From Alphaproteobacteria bacterium (GTDB taxonomy: Bacteria > Pseudomonadota > Alphaproteobacteria > Elsterales > Elsteraceae), in contig RDXE01000030.1 in NCBI GenBank assembly GCA_004292755.1, positions 28,115-92,114 of the forward strand: a DNA stretch of 64,000 bases, written 5' to 3'. Positions within the stretch are counted from its first letter, which is position 1. Every line of letters starts with the position of its first letter. The notes below the pieces were generated by a model. That model saw only the letters and a list, made by a program, of their open reading frames with translations. It had not been told where the DNA came from and searched no databases. The translations under genes were made by a program, and so were the position numbers. Below are positions 24,866-34,557 of this stretch, piece by piece.

Positions 24866-25402
24866 TCACCCGTGCCCGTCGCGGCGGGATTGTTCGGTGT
24901 GGATGCGGTCGATCAGGCGGCGGACTGCGAGTTCGCGTTGTTCCAGCTGGCGCAGATGGCTGAGTGACACCTCTTCCAGATCGTCGTCCAGGGTTTCCTC
25001 AATCTGCTGCAACTCCATCTCGGCGGTGGAGAGGGCGAGGTCGAGGGCAACATCGTCCAGGCGATTGGCGCCAGCACTTTCAGCGAGGTCAAGGGCGGTC
25101 ACCCCGGCCACGAAGCGAATCGCCTCGCGGGTGTAGGAGGTGAGCACGTCGTCGGAGCGGCCGCGCGCCACCTCCACCTTTGGGCCGGACAGTGGCGCGG
25201 AGACGTAGTGGCGATGGCCGCCGCCCGTCTCCACCACCATCAATCGCTCCAGCCCCTCATCATCGCGGTCCACACGAATGGCAAAGGCAGTGCCTGCCGC
25301 TGTGCGGATTGTGCCGCTTTCCTCATCAACCACCAGCAAGCCTTCCTCCCCAACAGGGGGTGGAGCGGGCTCGCTTCGGCGGGACTGGACAAGCTTGGCC
25401 AT
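24866..25402 (-). CDS. Hypothetical protein with C-terminal helical/coiled-coil segment
   Basis: 178 aa from ATG 25402 (the frame extends to 25507 but would overlap the selO end). Not recognised. A short basic N terminus is followed by a beta-rich part (about 20-80, GLLVVDEESGTIRTAAGT). The acidic helical C terminus (MELQQIEETLDDDLEEV, LRQLEQRELAVRRLIDRI) may form a coiled coil. No membrane segment or signal. Located 53 bp after selO on the same strand. Confidence 0.6.
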   Translation of the reverse strand: MAKLVQSRRSEPAPPPVGEEGLLVVDEESGTIRTAAGTAFAIRVDRDDEGLERLMVVETGGGHRHYVSAPLSGPKVEVARGRSDDVLTSYTREAIRFVAGVTALDLAESAGANRLDDVALDLALSTAEMELQQIEETLDDDLEEVSLSHLRQLEQRELAVRRLIDRIHTEQSRRDGHG

Positions 25403-25455
25403 GATGACTACGCAAACGCCTTTGGTCAGCCAGACGTCAGAGTGTGGCGCATTGA

Positions 25456-26928
25456 TTAGCGCGCAACAACAAGATTGGAAGCACTCCGGTTTTCCGCAAT
25501 GCCGCATCGGTTCGCTGCAGCTAGCAGCGCAATCTCATCTAATTTCGCCTCGAAGTGGCTCCAATCATCGTCGCGTGTAATGGGTGCCCAGAGCGCCTCG
25601 ATCTCGTCGTACAGCAGGGTGACGGGGCGATCCCGTGCGAGATAATCGTGCTGCTGGCGCGCGGGGTCTGCGACCGCAAACCGGGACAGCGCTGCGCGTG
25701 CGGCAGCAAAGGGCTCGCTGCGGTAGAGCGCGGCGTGAGGTGAGCGGCTGAGCGCGCGGTCTGCCCCGGCGGCTCCCCCTTGCCAGTCAAAGAAGGCCCG
25801 CTCAAACGGCACGGCGGTCTCCAGCAACCCCTGAAACCACGTGGCGACAGCGTCGAGGTCGGCTTCGGCGTCCTCGGTTGGTGCTAGGTTCAGGCGCCAG
25901 AGCACGGCCTGCCGCAAGGCGGCTTCAAAGGCCGGTTGAAATGCGTCCAGGGCCTGGTTCAACCCCTCCGCTGGAGCGATGTCGAGCAAGCAGCCAGCCA
26001 GCCGCGCCAAGTTCCACTGCAACGTGGTCGGCTGACGACCAAAGGCGTACAGGCCGCCATGGTCGAAATAGGCAGCGGTGAAGCGCGGGTCATAGTGGGG
26101 CAGAAACCGATAGGGGCCGTAGTCGAAGCTCTCGCCCGTCACATTGATGTTGTCGGTGTTCAACACGCCATGGACGAATCCAGCCGCCATCCAGCCTGCC
26201 GTGGTGGCCGCACAGCGCTCTGCCACGGCGCGCACGAAGGCAAGGGCAAGGTCGGTATCGCTGGCGGCGCTCAGGGTGGGGTAGTGGACGCGCACGGTGT
26301 GGTGCAGCAGCTGGCGCAACCCCTCCTGATCGCCGTGGAAGGCGAGGCGTTGAAACGTGCCGATGCGGATATGCCCATGGCACAGGCGCACCAGCACAGC
26401 CGAGCGGGTGGGAGAGGGCTCGTCATTGCGGCTGAGATGCTCGCCCGTCTCGATCACCGAGAAGGTCTTGGAGGTATTCACCCCCAAAGCCTCCAACATC
26501 GTGGTCGCCAGCACTTCGCGCACGGCGCCCTTCAGCGTCAGCCGACCATCACCAGCGCGTGACCATGGCGTTTGCCCGCTGCCCTTGGTGCCCAGATCCA
26601 GCAGCCGCCCGTCATCGGGGTCGCGCAGCTGGGCGAACAGAAAGCCCCGACCATCGCCGAGGTCGGGGTTGTACACCCGGAACTGATGGCCGTGATACCG
26701 CAGCGCCAGGGGTGTCTGCAGATTGTTGGGCAGGGGTTGAAAGCGCCCGAAATGGTCAATCCACTCGGCTTCGGTCAGCTCACCCAGGCCAACATGCGCG
26801 GCCCAGAGTTGATTGCGATACCGCAGCCGATGGGTGGGAAACCGCGCGGCCGCGACGGGGTCATAGAAGGCGGGGCCAAGGTCGGTGTGGTGAACCTCGG
26901 GCTGATAGCGGGGCGATGAGATCGGCAT
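25456..26928 (-). CDS. selO: Protein adenylyltransferase SelO (YdiU/UPF0061)
   Basis: 490 aa from ATG 26928, full family length. Pseudokinase-fold motifs: GTKGSGQTPWSRAGDGRLTL (nucleotide loop), KTFSVIETGEHL, FVHGVLNTDNINVTGESFDY (catalytic-loop and metal aspartates) and YGPYRFLPHYDPRF. SelO transfers AMP to Ser/Thr/Tyr of redox-related proteins in the family members studied. The bacterial form lacks the C-terminal selenocysteine, as here. 31 bp downstream of glk. Confidence 0.94.
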   Translation of the reverse strand: MPISSPRYQPEVHHTDLGPAFYDPVAAARFPTHRLRYRNQLWAAHVGLGELTEAEWIDHFGRFQPLPNNLQTPLALRYHGHQFRVYNPDLGDGRGFLFAQLRDPDDGRLLDLGTKGSGQTPWSRAGDGRLTLKGAVREVLATTMLEALGVNTSKTFSVIETGEHLSRNDEPSPTRSAVLVRLCHGHIRIGTFQRLAFHGDQEGLRQLLHHTVRVHYPTLSAASDTDLALAFVRAVAERCAATTAGWMAAGFVHGVLNTDNINVTGESFDYGPYRFLPHYDPRFTAAYFDHGGLYAFGRQPTTLQWNLARLAGCLLDIAPAEGLNQALDAFQPAFEAALRQAVLWRLNLAPTEDAEADLDAVATWFQGLLETAVPFERAFFDWQGGAAGADRALSRSPHAALYRSEPFAAARAALSRFAVADPARQQHDYLARDRPVTLLYDEIEALWAPITRDDDWSHFEAKLDEIALLAAANRCGIAENRSASNLVVAR

Positions 26929-26959
26929 GGGGGTGATATGGTATCGCCTAGTCTGGTTG

Positions 26960-27892
26960 TCAGCGATGGCCACTGGTAAGACGCGCCGCACAGCCGCGCA
27001 ACGCCACATCCTCGGCCGTGATCAAGGCAGTCGGCACGGCGGCAAGCCATTGGGCCTCCCGCCCGCGGTCCTCGAACTGACGGCGAAACCCAGAGGCGAG
27101 CAGCTGCGGCACCAAGCGCGGCAGTACCCCGCCAGCAAGATAGACACCGCCCGTTGCCAGGGTGAGCAACCCGACATCCCCGGCATAGCGGCCAAGCGCA
27201 CTGAACCAAAGCTCCAAGCTGGCCGCGGCAGCGAGGTCGCCCGCCGCCGCTGCAGCACTTACCATTTCCGGGGGTAACTGTTGCTCGGTCAACGCCTCGT
27301 GGATGCGCGCGAGGCCAGGGCCAGACAACAGATGCTCGTTGGTGATGCGTTCCTGCCAGCGATCCGCCCAGAACCGCCGCACCTGCTCCTCGGCGTCAGT
27401 GGTGGCGGCAAAGGTCGTGTGCCCGCCTTCGCCCGGCAGCGCGACCCAGCCAGAGCCTGTTTCCACTGCCGCGGCAACGCCCAGCCCGGTACCGGGTCCA
27501 ATCACGGCCAGCCGACGCTGAGCAACGGGATGACCAGGGCCAATCGCAAGGGAGTCGGCTGCTGTCAGATGGGGCAGGGCCTCGGCCAGGGCTTCAAAGT
27601 CATTCAACAGCACCAAGCGGCTCAGGCGGAAGTCCTGCGCCAAGCGTTGGCGGGAAAACGCCCAGGGGCGGTTCGTCAACTCAATCCAGTCGTCCACCAC
27701 CGGTCCGGCAACGGCGAGGGCTGCTGCCTCGGGCGTAACACCAGCCTCGGCACAAAAGGCAGACAGTGCGGCGGCGGCATCCGGGAAGCGATCCCCCGGC
27801 CACGCGACCCGGTGCTGCAGCGAGCCATCGGCTGGCGCAACCACGGCGAAGCGCAGATTGGTTCCGCCAATATCCCCCACCACCAGCGCCAT
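26960..27892 (-). CDS. glk: Glucokinase
   Basis: 310 aa, the group A proteobacterial glucokinase. VVGDIGGTNLRFAVV is the ATP phosphate loop, LLNDFEALAEALP carries the catalytic aspartate, GPGTGLGVAAAV and ALPGEGGHTTFA follow in the expected order. Phosphorylates glucose for the Entner-Doudoroff or glycolytic route. Placed 8 bp after the PIG-L gene end and before selO, same strand. Confidence 0.94.
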   Translation of the reverse strand: MALVVGDIGGTNLRFAVVAPADGSLQHRVAWPGDRFPDAAAALSAFCAEAGVTPEAAALAVAGPVVDDWIELTNRPWAFSRQRLAQDFRLSRLVLLNDFEALAEALPHLTAADSLAIGPGHPVAQRRLAVIGPGTGLGVAAAVETGSGWVALPGEGGHTTFAATTDAEEQVRRFWADRWQERITNEHLLSGPGLARIHEALTEQQLPPEMVSAAAAAGDLAAAASLELWFSALGRYAGDVGLLTLATGGVYLAGGVLPRLVPQLLASGFRRQFEDRGREAQWLAAVPTALITAEDVALRGCAARLTSGHR

Positions 27893-27900
27893 CGTCGGCC

Positions 27901-30234
27901 TCAGGCGGGAGATGCAAGATTGGCGAGCAAGCGGAAGGCGCCTGGCACCAGCGCGTCCAGCTGTGTGTGCAGCGACAGGGCGACATGGGTGTGGCGGCCC
28001 TGACCAATGCGGGCCGACAACAGCGCCCCTTCATGTTCGGCTTCGCCAGGATCGGCGATCGCCAGCAGGGTTTCGTAAATTTCGTCCCAGCGGCGTGCAA
28101 AATACAGCCCACGCTCCTTGCGCCAACCCTGCCAGTCGGTGTCGTCGATCCGATTGGGGGTGGACAGCAGCGGATGGTCCGGCACCTGCATCCGCACCGG
28201 TGCCGTTGGGTCGGTCACCCGCCAGCGCAGGCTGGGTTGGCCGATCTCCACCGGGCGGGGTGGGATCGTTGCCGGGTCCCAACCATCCTGGGGGCGATGA
28301 TAAAAGGTGACCAGATGACCACCGGCCTGCACCCACCGGCGCAACGCTGGCGCAGCCGGGGCCAAGTCACGGCGCACACCAAACGCACACACGCCAATCA
28401 TCAGCGTGTCGATACCATCGGGCTTGGCGGGGTCAGGATGCTGAACGCTGTAGCCCAACTCCCCCAGCCAGTGATCAATGCGATCAAGTCCACCGCCCAG
28501 ATAACCAACCCGTGCGGCAGCCACGGAACATTTGACCGTCAGGACAGACATCGCTGCCGGGGCCACCCGTCCAACCCGGTGGATTGGCCCATGGTCAAAG
28601 GTGCGCACAGCCACCAGGGCCTCGCCCTCCAGCCGCGCTTCGATGCCAACAAGGCCAGGGCCTGACGCCGGACCAAAGGCGATTGGCAGCGTCGTCGCCT
28701 CACCGCGGCGCAGACCCGCAAACGGCACGGCCCGATCCAGCTTCAAGGTACCCGGTTCGATCGCTTGGCGCGCCTCCAGCCGCAGCGTTGCGAAGGCGGG
28801 GCGAGGGTCTCCCTGGCGTCGCATCACAGTGGCGGGATCGATGGTCGCGACTAGGCTCGGCTCCACCACCAGCGGCACTGGCAGGGGTAGGGTCAGGGGC
28901 ACGCCTGCCACCACGGTCTTCACCTGCACCAGCGGCGGCGGATCGACGATGCCGTCGGTGTCTGGCGTGCCGAGGGAGGCGTCGGCAGGCACGCTGACCA
29001 GCCAGTCACCCGGTGCGTCGGTTTCTTCAACAGACCAAGCAGGCGGAAGCACAGGCTCGGGCGTGGGGGCGGGCAGCAACGGCGCGGCACTGATGTGCAG
29101 GACTGCCGTGGCACCAACCACCACTCGGGTGCGCGGCACCGCGCTCAACTGTGCGAAGGCAGCCGCCGCCAGTGCGCGTTCCACTCGGGTGCGCATCAAG
29201 CCGAGGCGCGCTGCGACCATCGGGTCCCGCTCAGGTCGACCCAAGTCGCGCCACGCAGCGGCCAAAGCATCGGCCACCCGAGCGCGATCGGGGAAATAGG
29301 TCAGCGCCGAGGCAATCGCCTGGGCCGCCACGGGGCGACCATAGTCGGCAAGCGATTGCTTCAAGCCAACGAACAAACCATCGCCCGGCGTGCCATCAAC
29401 GGGTGCCGCGGGTAGCCCGCCGATCACATGCAGATCCAGCCGTCGGGAGCGCACCTCCGGCCACGTGCCCATCCCCTGACTGGCATGGTGGCGGCGGGAG
29501 ATTTGACCCAGCTGTTCCGGCGTCAAGCCGAGCACGGGGCAGGGCCGCCCAATTTCCACCCCAAGCATGGCCGAGGGTGGCGGCTCACTGTCATCATAGG
29601 TACCGCCCGCCCCCGTGAAAGCGGGCAGCACAACCCGCGGTACCCGCCAGGCGGGTCGGTCGGTCACCCAACGCGGGTCGGCGGCGCGGGTCACGGCAGC
29701 GATGGTGGCGCGCGTCACCGCGCGGTGATGACCATGCTGGCCCGGCACGTCCAGGAAGGTGGGGGCAATCGCATCAGGCAGCAGCGCCCGGATGCGATGG
29801 GCAATCCGATCCACCAAGCGATCCAGCCCGCCCCAGCGGCGTGTGGTGTCCTCCGCGGATTTGGAGAAGCCGAAATCGCGGATGGGATCGCCCTCGCGCG
29901 CGGTCAGCCAGACCAGACCGAATCCCCCGGCCTCGGCCGCAGCCATCATCTCGGCTGTGCGCAAGGCGGCAAGGTCTGCCCCAGCCGCTGCACTGATCGC
30001 GTTCTGGCCGCCATCGCCGCGGGTGGCGCAGGCGTAGGTGACAGCCACCCCGTCCAGAATCGCCAGACGCGCCAACAGGGCGCTCCACTCATCATCCGGG
30101 TGGGCGCCGACTTGCAGAAAGCTCAACGGAGAGCGGCAGGCTGCCAGCGCGCGCCAGAATGTTGTGAGCGGCGAGGCCGCGGCCAGCGCATCGAGCCGGG
30201 CGTGGTCTTCAGTCAGGGTCGGTAGTGCGGTCAT
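27901..30234 (-). CDS. PIG-L family deacetylase with large C-terminal GATase1-like region
   Basis: 777 aa from ATG 30234 (an upstream in-frame start at 30414 would overlap the aminotransferase gene by ~120 bp). The N-terminal third is a PIG-L/LmbE zinc deacetylase: FLQVGAHPDDEWSALLAR with the H-P-D-D-E zinc motif, then CATRGDGGQN and the later HGHHRAVT that supplies the last zinc histidine. The middle is beta-rich (about 390-570). The C-terminal ~200 residues (VGYLGGGLDRIDHWLGELGY, LMIGVCAFGVRRDL, WVQAGGHLVTFYHRP) resemble the class I glutamine-amidotransferase-like fold. PIG-L enzymes remove acetyl groups from N-acetyl sugars. No signal peptide. Confidence 0.88.
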   Translation of the reverse strand: MTALPTLTEDHARLDALAAASPLTTFWRALAACRSPLSFLQVGAHPDDEWSALLARLAILDGVAVTYACATRGDGGQNAISAAAGADLAALRTAEMMAAAEAGGFGLVWLTAREGDPIRDFGFSKSAEDTTRRWGGLDRLVDRIAHRIRALLPDAIAPTFLDVPGQHGHHRAVTRATIAAVTRAADPRWVTDRPAWRVPRVVLPAFTGAGGTYDDSEPPPSAMLGVEIGRPCPVLGLTPEQLGQISRRHHASQGMGTWPEVRSRRLDLHVIGGLPAAPVDGTPGDGLFVGLKQSLADYGRPVAAQAIASALTYFPDRARVADALAAAWRDLGRPERDPMVAARLGLMRTRVERALAAAAFAQLSAVPRTRVVVGATAVLHISAAPLLPAPTPEPVLPPAWSVEETDAPGDWLVSVPADASLGTPDTDGIVDPPPLVQVKTVVAGVPLTLPLPVPLVVEPSLVATIDPATVMRRQGDPRPAFATLRLEARQAIEPGTLKLDRAVPFAGLRRGEATTLPIAFGPASGPGLVGIEARLEGEALVAVRTFDHGPIHRVGRVAPAAMSVLTVKCSVAAARVGYLGGGLDRIDHWLGELGYSVQHPDPAKPDGIDTLMIGVCAFGVRRDLAPAAPALRRWVQAGGHLVTFYHRPQDGWDPATIPPRPVEIGQPSLRWRVTDPTAPVRMQVPDHPLLSTPNRIDDTDWQGWRKERGLYFARRWDEIYETLLAIADPGEAEHEGALLSARIGQGRHTHVALSLHTQLDALVPGAFRLLANLASPA

Positions 30235-30292
30235 GCGTCGCAAAGCCTGCCCCGAAGGCGCATCGGCGGCAAGAGAGTCGCAGCGGACAAAC

Positions 30293-31465
30293 TCAGAATT
30301 GCCGGGAGGCTTGCTCGGGCACCTGTAGCGGGCGGCTCCGCCAGTCCGGGGCAGCCCGGTCCAGCGCGGCGACGATGGCCTCAACGGCCTGCACTGCCAT
30401 CTCGGCCACGGCACCCTGACCGATATGGCCGATGCGCAGCACGGCGCCCTTCAGTATGCCTTCGCCACCCGCCAGCCACAGCCCGTCTCTGGCGCGGATG
30501 TCCGCGCGCAGAGAGCGTTCATCAACACCGACTGGCAGCCGCAGTGCCGTGACAGCGTCGCAGCAGGTTGCAGGGTCGGCGGGGAACAAGGTCAATCCGG
30601 CGTGGTGCGCTGCCGCCCGCGTGCTGGTGGCAACGCGATGATGGCGGGCGATCATCGCGGCTGTGCCCTCGGCCTCCCACGCTGTCAGGACGCCAGAGAG
30701 GGCATAGACCTCCAGCACCGAGGGCGTGAACGGGAATGGGGTTGCCGTGTCATCCGCCCCTTGCCAATCCAGCAGGCTGAGGATGGAGGCGCGTGGAGCG
30801 TTCGGGTTGGCAGCCATCTTGCGCCAGGCTGCGGGCGAGATCGCGACGGGGGTTAGACCCGGTGGCCCGGCCAGACACTTGTGCAGCCCCAGGACCGCGA
30901 CGTCCAAGCCGTCGCCAACGATGCTCACCGGCATGCCGCCGACCGAGGCAACGGCGTCCACCAGCACCAGCGCCCCAGCCGCGCGGGCAACGGCTGCGAG
31001 CTCGGCAATCGGCAACAGCGTGCCCGATGGGGTTTCGCAATGGACCATCGAGACCAGCGTCGTGTCTGGATACTGCTGGAGCAGCAGCGCCAGATCCCGT
31101 GGGTCAGGGACTTGGTCATCCCTAACTGAGAGTGTCACCACCCGATCGGTGTGCCGGGCAAGCCACAGGCCAAAGAAGCGACCATAATGCCCGCTGGCGA
31201 TGTTGATCACCCGGTCGCCGGGGGCAACCAGGGAGGCTGCGGCGGCTTCCAATGCAACCACCGCCTCTGCCTGCACCAGCACCGGTGGCTCGGGCACAGA
31301 CAGCAACCGCGCGAGGCGTTGGGACTGGTCGGCATAGAACTGCTGGAACCAGGGGTCGGTGTGATGGACCAAAGGCAGGCTGAGAGCGGCCAGAGCCTCA
31401 GCGGGCATCGGCCCTGGACCAGAGGCCAGCGTCAGGCGGGGTGGCGCATGGTCAGAAGGGCTCAT
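30293..31465 (-). CDS. Class V aminotransferase (alanine-glyoxylate type)
   Basis: 390 aa PLP enzyme. PLP lysine K196 in VLGLHKCLAGPPG; VDAVASVGGMP holds the PLP-ring aspartate; VHCETPSGTLLP and the N-terminal ASGPGPMP are typical of the serine/alanine-glyoxylate and pyridoxamine-pyruvate aminotransferase group. True substrate pair not decidable. Its ATG overlaps the MltA stop by 4 bp (ATGA), so it is co-translated with mltA. Confidence 0.9.
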   Translation of the reverse strand: MSPSDHAPPRLTLASGPGPMPAEALAALSLPLVHHTDPWFQQFYADQSQRLARLLSVPEPPVLVQAEAVVALEAAAASLVAPGDRVINIASGHYGRFFGLWLARHTDRVVTLSVRDDQVPDPRDLALLLQQYPDTTLVSMVHCETPSGTLLPIAELAAVARAAGALVLVDAVASVGGMPVSIVGDGLDVAVLGLHKCLAGPPGLTPVAISPAAWRKMAANPNAPRASILSLLDWQGADDTATPFPFTPSVLEVYALSGVLTAWEAEGTAAMIARHHRVATSTRAAAHHAGLTLFPADPATCCDAVTALRLPVGVDERSLRADIRARDGLWLAGGEGILKGAVLRIGHIGQGAVAEMAVQAVEAIVAALDRAAPDWRSRPLQVPEQASRQF

Positions 31466-32913
31466 CCGCGCGGTCCAGGTGCAGAGGGACGGCGGGGAGG
31501 GGCCTGCTGCTGGGCCGCAGCCAGACGGCGATCCCTGCGCTCCGCCAGTGTGGTGGGGAATCGCCGCTCGGCTGGGGTGGCGCGCGCGACAGCAGTGCGC
31601 GCGGATGGCGGGGCGCCCGGCTGCGGACGGGCCATGGCAACAGCCGTTGGCACCAGCACGGTCTGGGTGCCAGTGGCAGCCATCCGTCCCGCGCGATCAG
31701 CGGCTTGCGGCCCACGGCCCCAGAACAAATCACCACGGTGGGCGCCGCGGATGGCGCCCCCGGTGTCCTGTGCCACGGTCAGACGTTGCAGGATACCGGA
31801 CGGCGTCGGTGCGCCGCGCAAATCCAGCCAGACCGGCGCACCATAGGGAACATGGGCGGGGTCAACGGCGAGGCTGCGCCCAGCAGTCAAGGGCACACCG
31901 GCTGCACCGCGCACCTCATCGGCGGGGCGTTCGCGGAAGAACACGTAGGAGCGGTTCAGTTCCTTCAATTCGCGTTGACGCTCCGGGTGGGCGATCAGCC
32001 AGGTGCGGATCGCAGCCATCGACATCTCGGACCGCTCCACCTCGCCCCATTGGATCAGGGCTTGGCCGATGGCGAAGTAGGGATGGCCGTTTTGACCCGC
32101 ATAGCTGACGCCGATCACCGTGCCGTCGGTCAAGGTGATGCGACCGGAGCCTTGGATCTCCAAAAAGAACGCGTCGATCGCGCTGTCGACCCACACCAAT
32201 TCCAGCCCACGCCCGGCCAGCGCGCCGTCCACAATGCTGGCGCGGGTTGGCAACGGGCCGCTCCATTGCTCCGGCTTGCGGTAGAGCGGCACGGAAAACC
32301 GCTCCGTGCGCACGCGGGAGCCGTTCAGGTCTGGCTCATAGTAGCCTGTAACCAGTCCACTGGCGGGACCAGGGATGCGGACGGCGCGAAACGCGCGCTC
32401 CAGCGCCGCGCGCGCTTCGCCCGCTGGGATCCGCTCCAACTGTTGGCAGGCACTCAGCCAGTCGCCGACAGTGCCAAAGCGTGCGGGGCCAACCAAGCGC
32501 TTGGGGTCCTGGTGACGCCACGCCGCACAGCTGTTGCGGATCGCACCCAGCGCCTCCGCATGGCGATCCTCACGCCAGCCCGGCAAATCTTCAAACGCGA
32601 CGATCCGGAAAGCAGGTCCAACGGGTGCGGGCGGGCGGATCGCCGCCTGCTGGGCCGGGGGCCGTGTCGGCGAGGGGGCCGTTGGTGCGGTGGAGCGCCC
32701 AGCGGCTGCCGACGCTGGTGGCCGGGCCGACACATCCACGCGCGGCAGGCCCGCAGAGGGTGATGCCGGAAAACTGCCACCCGGTGCCCAATCGGACCGG
32801 TTGGGGTTCTGGGGCACGAATGCGAAGGGGTCGGCTGCTGCTGGCGCAACCGCCAAACCAACTGTGACGGGTGCTGCCGCCAAGCAGAATGCCAGACCAA
32901 GAACACGAAGCAT
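31462..32913 (-). CDS. mltA: Membrane-bound lytic transglycosylase A (MltA)
   Basis: 483 aa. Signal peptide MLRVLGLAFCLAAAPVTVGL (cut near AAAD; no lipobox cysteine at the cut, so it is probably soluble or periplasmic rather than a lipoprotein). A Pro/Ala-rich linker (about 50-100) precedes the MltA domain: GLVTGYYEPDLNGSR, LVWVDSAIDAFFLEIQGSG and GQNGHPYFAIGQ. The 3D domain has VAQDTGGAIRGAHRGDLFWG with the catalytic aspartate of the D-T-G-G motif. It cuts murein glycan strands giving 1,6-anhydro-MurNAc ends, the raw material of the MurQ pathway. Divergent from the Dpp-type operon. Confidence 0.93.
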   Translation of the reverse strand: MLRVLGLAFCLAAAPVTVGLAVAPAAADPFAFVPQNPNRSDWAPGGSFPASPSAGLPRVDVSARPPASAAAGRSTAPTAPSPTRPPAQQAAIRPPAPVGPAFRIVAFEDLPGWREDRHAEALGAIRNSCAAWRHQDPKRLVGPARFGTVGDWLSACQQLERIPAGEARAALERAFRAVRIPGPASGLVTGYYEPDLNGSRVRTERFSVPLYRKPEQWSGPLPTRASIVDGALAGRGLELVWVDSAIDAFFLEIQGSGRITLTDGTVIGVSYAGQNGHPYFAIGQALIQWGEVERSEMSMAAIRTWLIAHPERQRELKELNRSYVFFRERPADEVRGAAGVPLTAGRSLAVDPAHVPYGAPVWLDLRGAPTPSGILQRLTVAQDTGGAIRGAHRGDLFWGRGPQAADRAGRMAATGTQTVLVPTAVAMARPQPGAPPSARTAVARATPAERRFPTTLAERRDRRLAAAQQQAPPRRPSAPGPRG

Positions 32914-33033
32914 GGCGGGACGGTCTCAAACCTCGCTCCCGCGGGCAAGCGGAATGCGACTGCTTGCTTTGCGCTTGCAGCGGCAGCAGCGGTTTCGCAC
33001 AGTCGCGGTTGGGAGAAGAGGGAGGATAAAGCG

Positions 33034-34524
33034 ATGAAGCGGGTGCTCGCAGCTGTAGTTGTGGCGGGGTTGGCGGCGGTTGCGTGGCCATCCGCGGTGG
33101 GCGCGCAGGCGCGCGATCAATTGGTTCTGGGCATGCAGCTAGAGCCGCCGCACCTGGACCCGACGGCCGGTGCTGCGGGTGCCATTCGAGAGGTCACCTA
33201 CGCCAATCTGTTTGAGGGCCTGACCCGGTTGGACCGGCGCGGCCAAGTGCAGCCGCAATTGGCCGAGCGCTGGACCATCAGCCCCGATGGCTTGAGCTAT
33301 CGGTTTAGCTTGCGCGCTGGCGTGCGCTTCCATGATGGCACGCCGTTTGACAGCGCCAGTGTGAAATTCACGCTGGAGCGCGCGATGGCCCCGGACAGCA
33401 CGAATGCGCAAAAGCAGCTGTTCGAGCCAATTGCCAGCATCGAGACCCCGGACCCGTTGACAGTGGTGATCACCCTGAAGCGGCCAACGGCCAGCTTCTT
33501 GTACAATCTTGCCTGGGGCGATGCCGTGATGATGGCGCCGGGCTCGGTTGCAACCAATCGGGAGCGTCCGATTGGCACCGGCCCGTTTCGCTTTGACAGC
33601 CGCACCCCAGGGGATCGCGTGGTGTTGGTGAAGAATCCCGACCACCGGGATGCTGCCACGATCGCCCTCAATCGGGTGGTGTTCCGCTTCATCTCCGACC
33701 CCCAGGCGCAAGTGGCAGCCTTGCGTGCGGGTGACGTGGATGCCTTCCCCAACCTCGGCCCCGCTGAAGCCGTGGACGGGTTTCGACGCGACGCCCGCTT
33801 CACGGTTGCCATCGGCAACACGGAGGGGGAAACCATCTTGGCGCTGAACAACAGCAAGGCACCGTTCACCGATGTGCGAGTGCGGCGCGCGATTGCCCAT
33901 GCCATTGATAAGGGGGCGGTGATCGACGGTGCCATGTCGGGTACAGCCAAGCCGATTGGCAGCCACTTCTCGCCCAATCACCCGGCCTATGTCGATCTGA
34001 CCAGTCGCTATCCCTACAACCCAGCCGAAGCGCGGCGGTTGCTGGCCGAAGCCGGTGTGCGTGACCTGCGCGTGACCTTGCGGTTGCCGCCGCCCGCCTA
34101 CGCCCGCCGCTCTGGCGAGATCATTGCCGCGATGCTGGCGGATGTTGGCATCACGGCCACCATCGAGGCTGTGGAGTTCCCGCGCTGGCTGGAAACCGTG
34201 TTCCGCAATGCGGACTTCGACATGACGATCATCGCCCACACCGAACCGATGGACATCAACATCTACGGGCGGCCCACCTATTACTTCCGCTATCAGAACC
34301 ACGCCCGCTTGCAGGCGATCATGGATGAAGTGGAGCGGACGGGTGATGAAGCCGCGCGCAACCGTCTGTACGGCGATGCCCAGCGCCTGCTGAGCGAAGA
34401 CGCCGTCAATGTCTTCCTGTTCCAGCTGCCGAAGATTGGCGTCTGGAATGCTCGGTTGGAAGGATTGTGGGAAAACAGCCCACTCCAGGCCAATGACGTG
34501 ACTGGGGTTCGGTGGCGCAACTAG
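33034..34524 (+). CDS. Peptide-type ABC transporter substrate-binding protein (SBP_bac_5)
   Basis: 496 aa. Sec signal MKRVLAAVVVAGLAAVAWPS, cut after VGAQA. SBP_bac_5 features: LEPPHLDPTAGAAGAIREV, YANLFEGLTRLDRRGQVQPQ, LAERWTISPDGLSYRFSLR and ALNNSKAPFTDVRVRRAIAH. This family binds di- and oligopeptides, nickel chelates, or murein peptides. GGGAGGAT ribosome site. First gene of a five-gene importer operon; 33 bp before the first permease. Confidence 0.94.
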   Translation: MKRVLAAVVVAGLAAVAWPSAVGAQARDQLVLGMQLEPPHLDPTAGAAGAIREVTYANLFEGLTRLDRRGQVQPQLAERWTISPDGLSYRFSLRAGVRFHDGTPFDSASVKFTLERAMAPDSTNAQKQLFEPIASIETPDPLTVVITLKRPTASFLYNLAWGDAVMMAPGSVATNRERPIGTGPFRFDSRTPGDRVVLVKNPDHRDAATIALNRVVFRFISDPQAQVAALRAGDVDAFPNLGPAEAVDGFRRDARFTVAIGNTEGETILALNNSKAPFTDVRVRRAIAHAIDKGAVIDGAMSGTAKPIGSHFSPNHPAYVDLTSRYPYNPAEARRLLAEAGVRDLRVTLRLPPPAYARRSGEIIAAMLADVGITATIEAVEFPRWLETVFRNADFDMTIIAHTEPMDINIYGRPTYYFRYQNHARLQAIMDEVERTGDEAARNRLYGDAQRLLSEDAVNVFLFQLPKIGVWNARLEGLWENSPLQANDVTGVRWRN

Positions 34525-34557
34525 CCGCAGGCCCAGCTGGCGGACAGCGGTGAGGCA

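Noticed and set aside
33139..34302. 387-codon minus-strand frame opposite the SBP_bac_5 gene
   Set aside because: Antisense shadow; no recognisable protein features.
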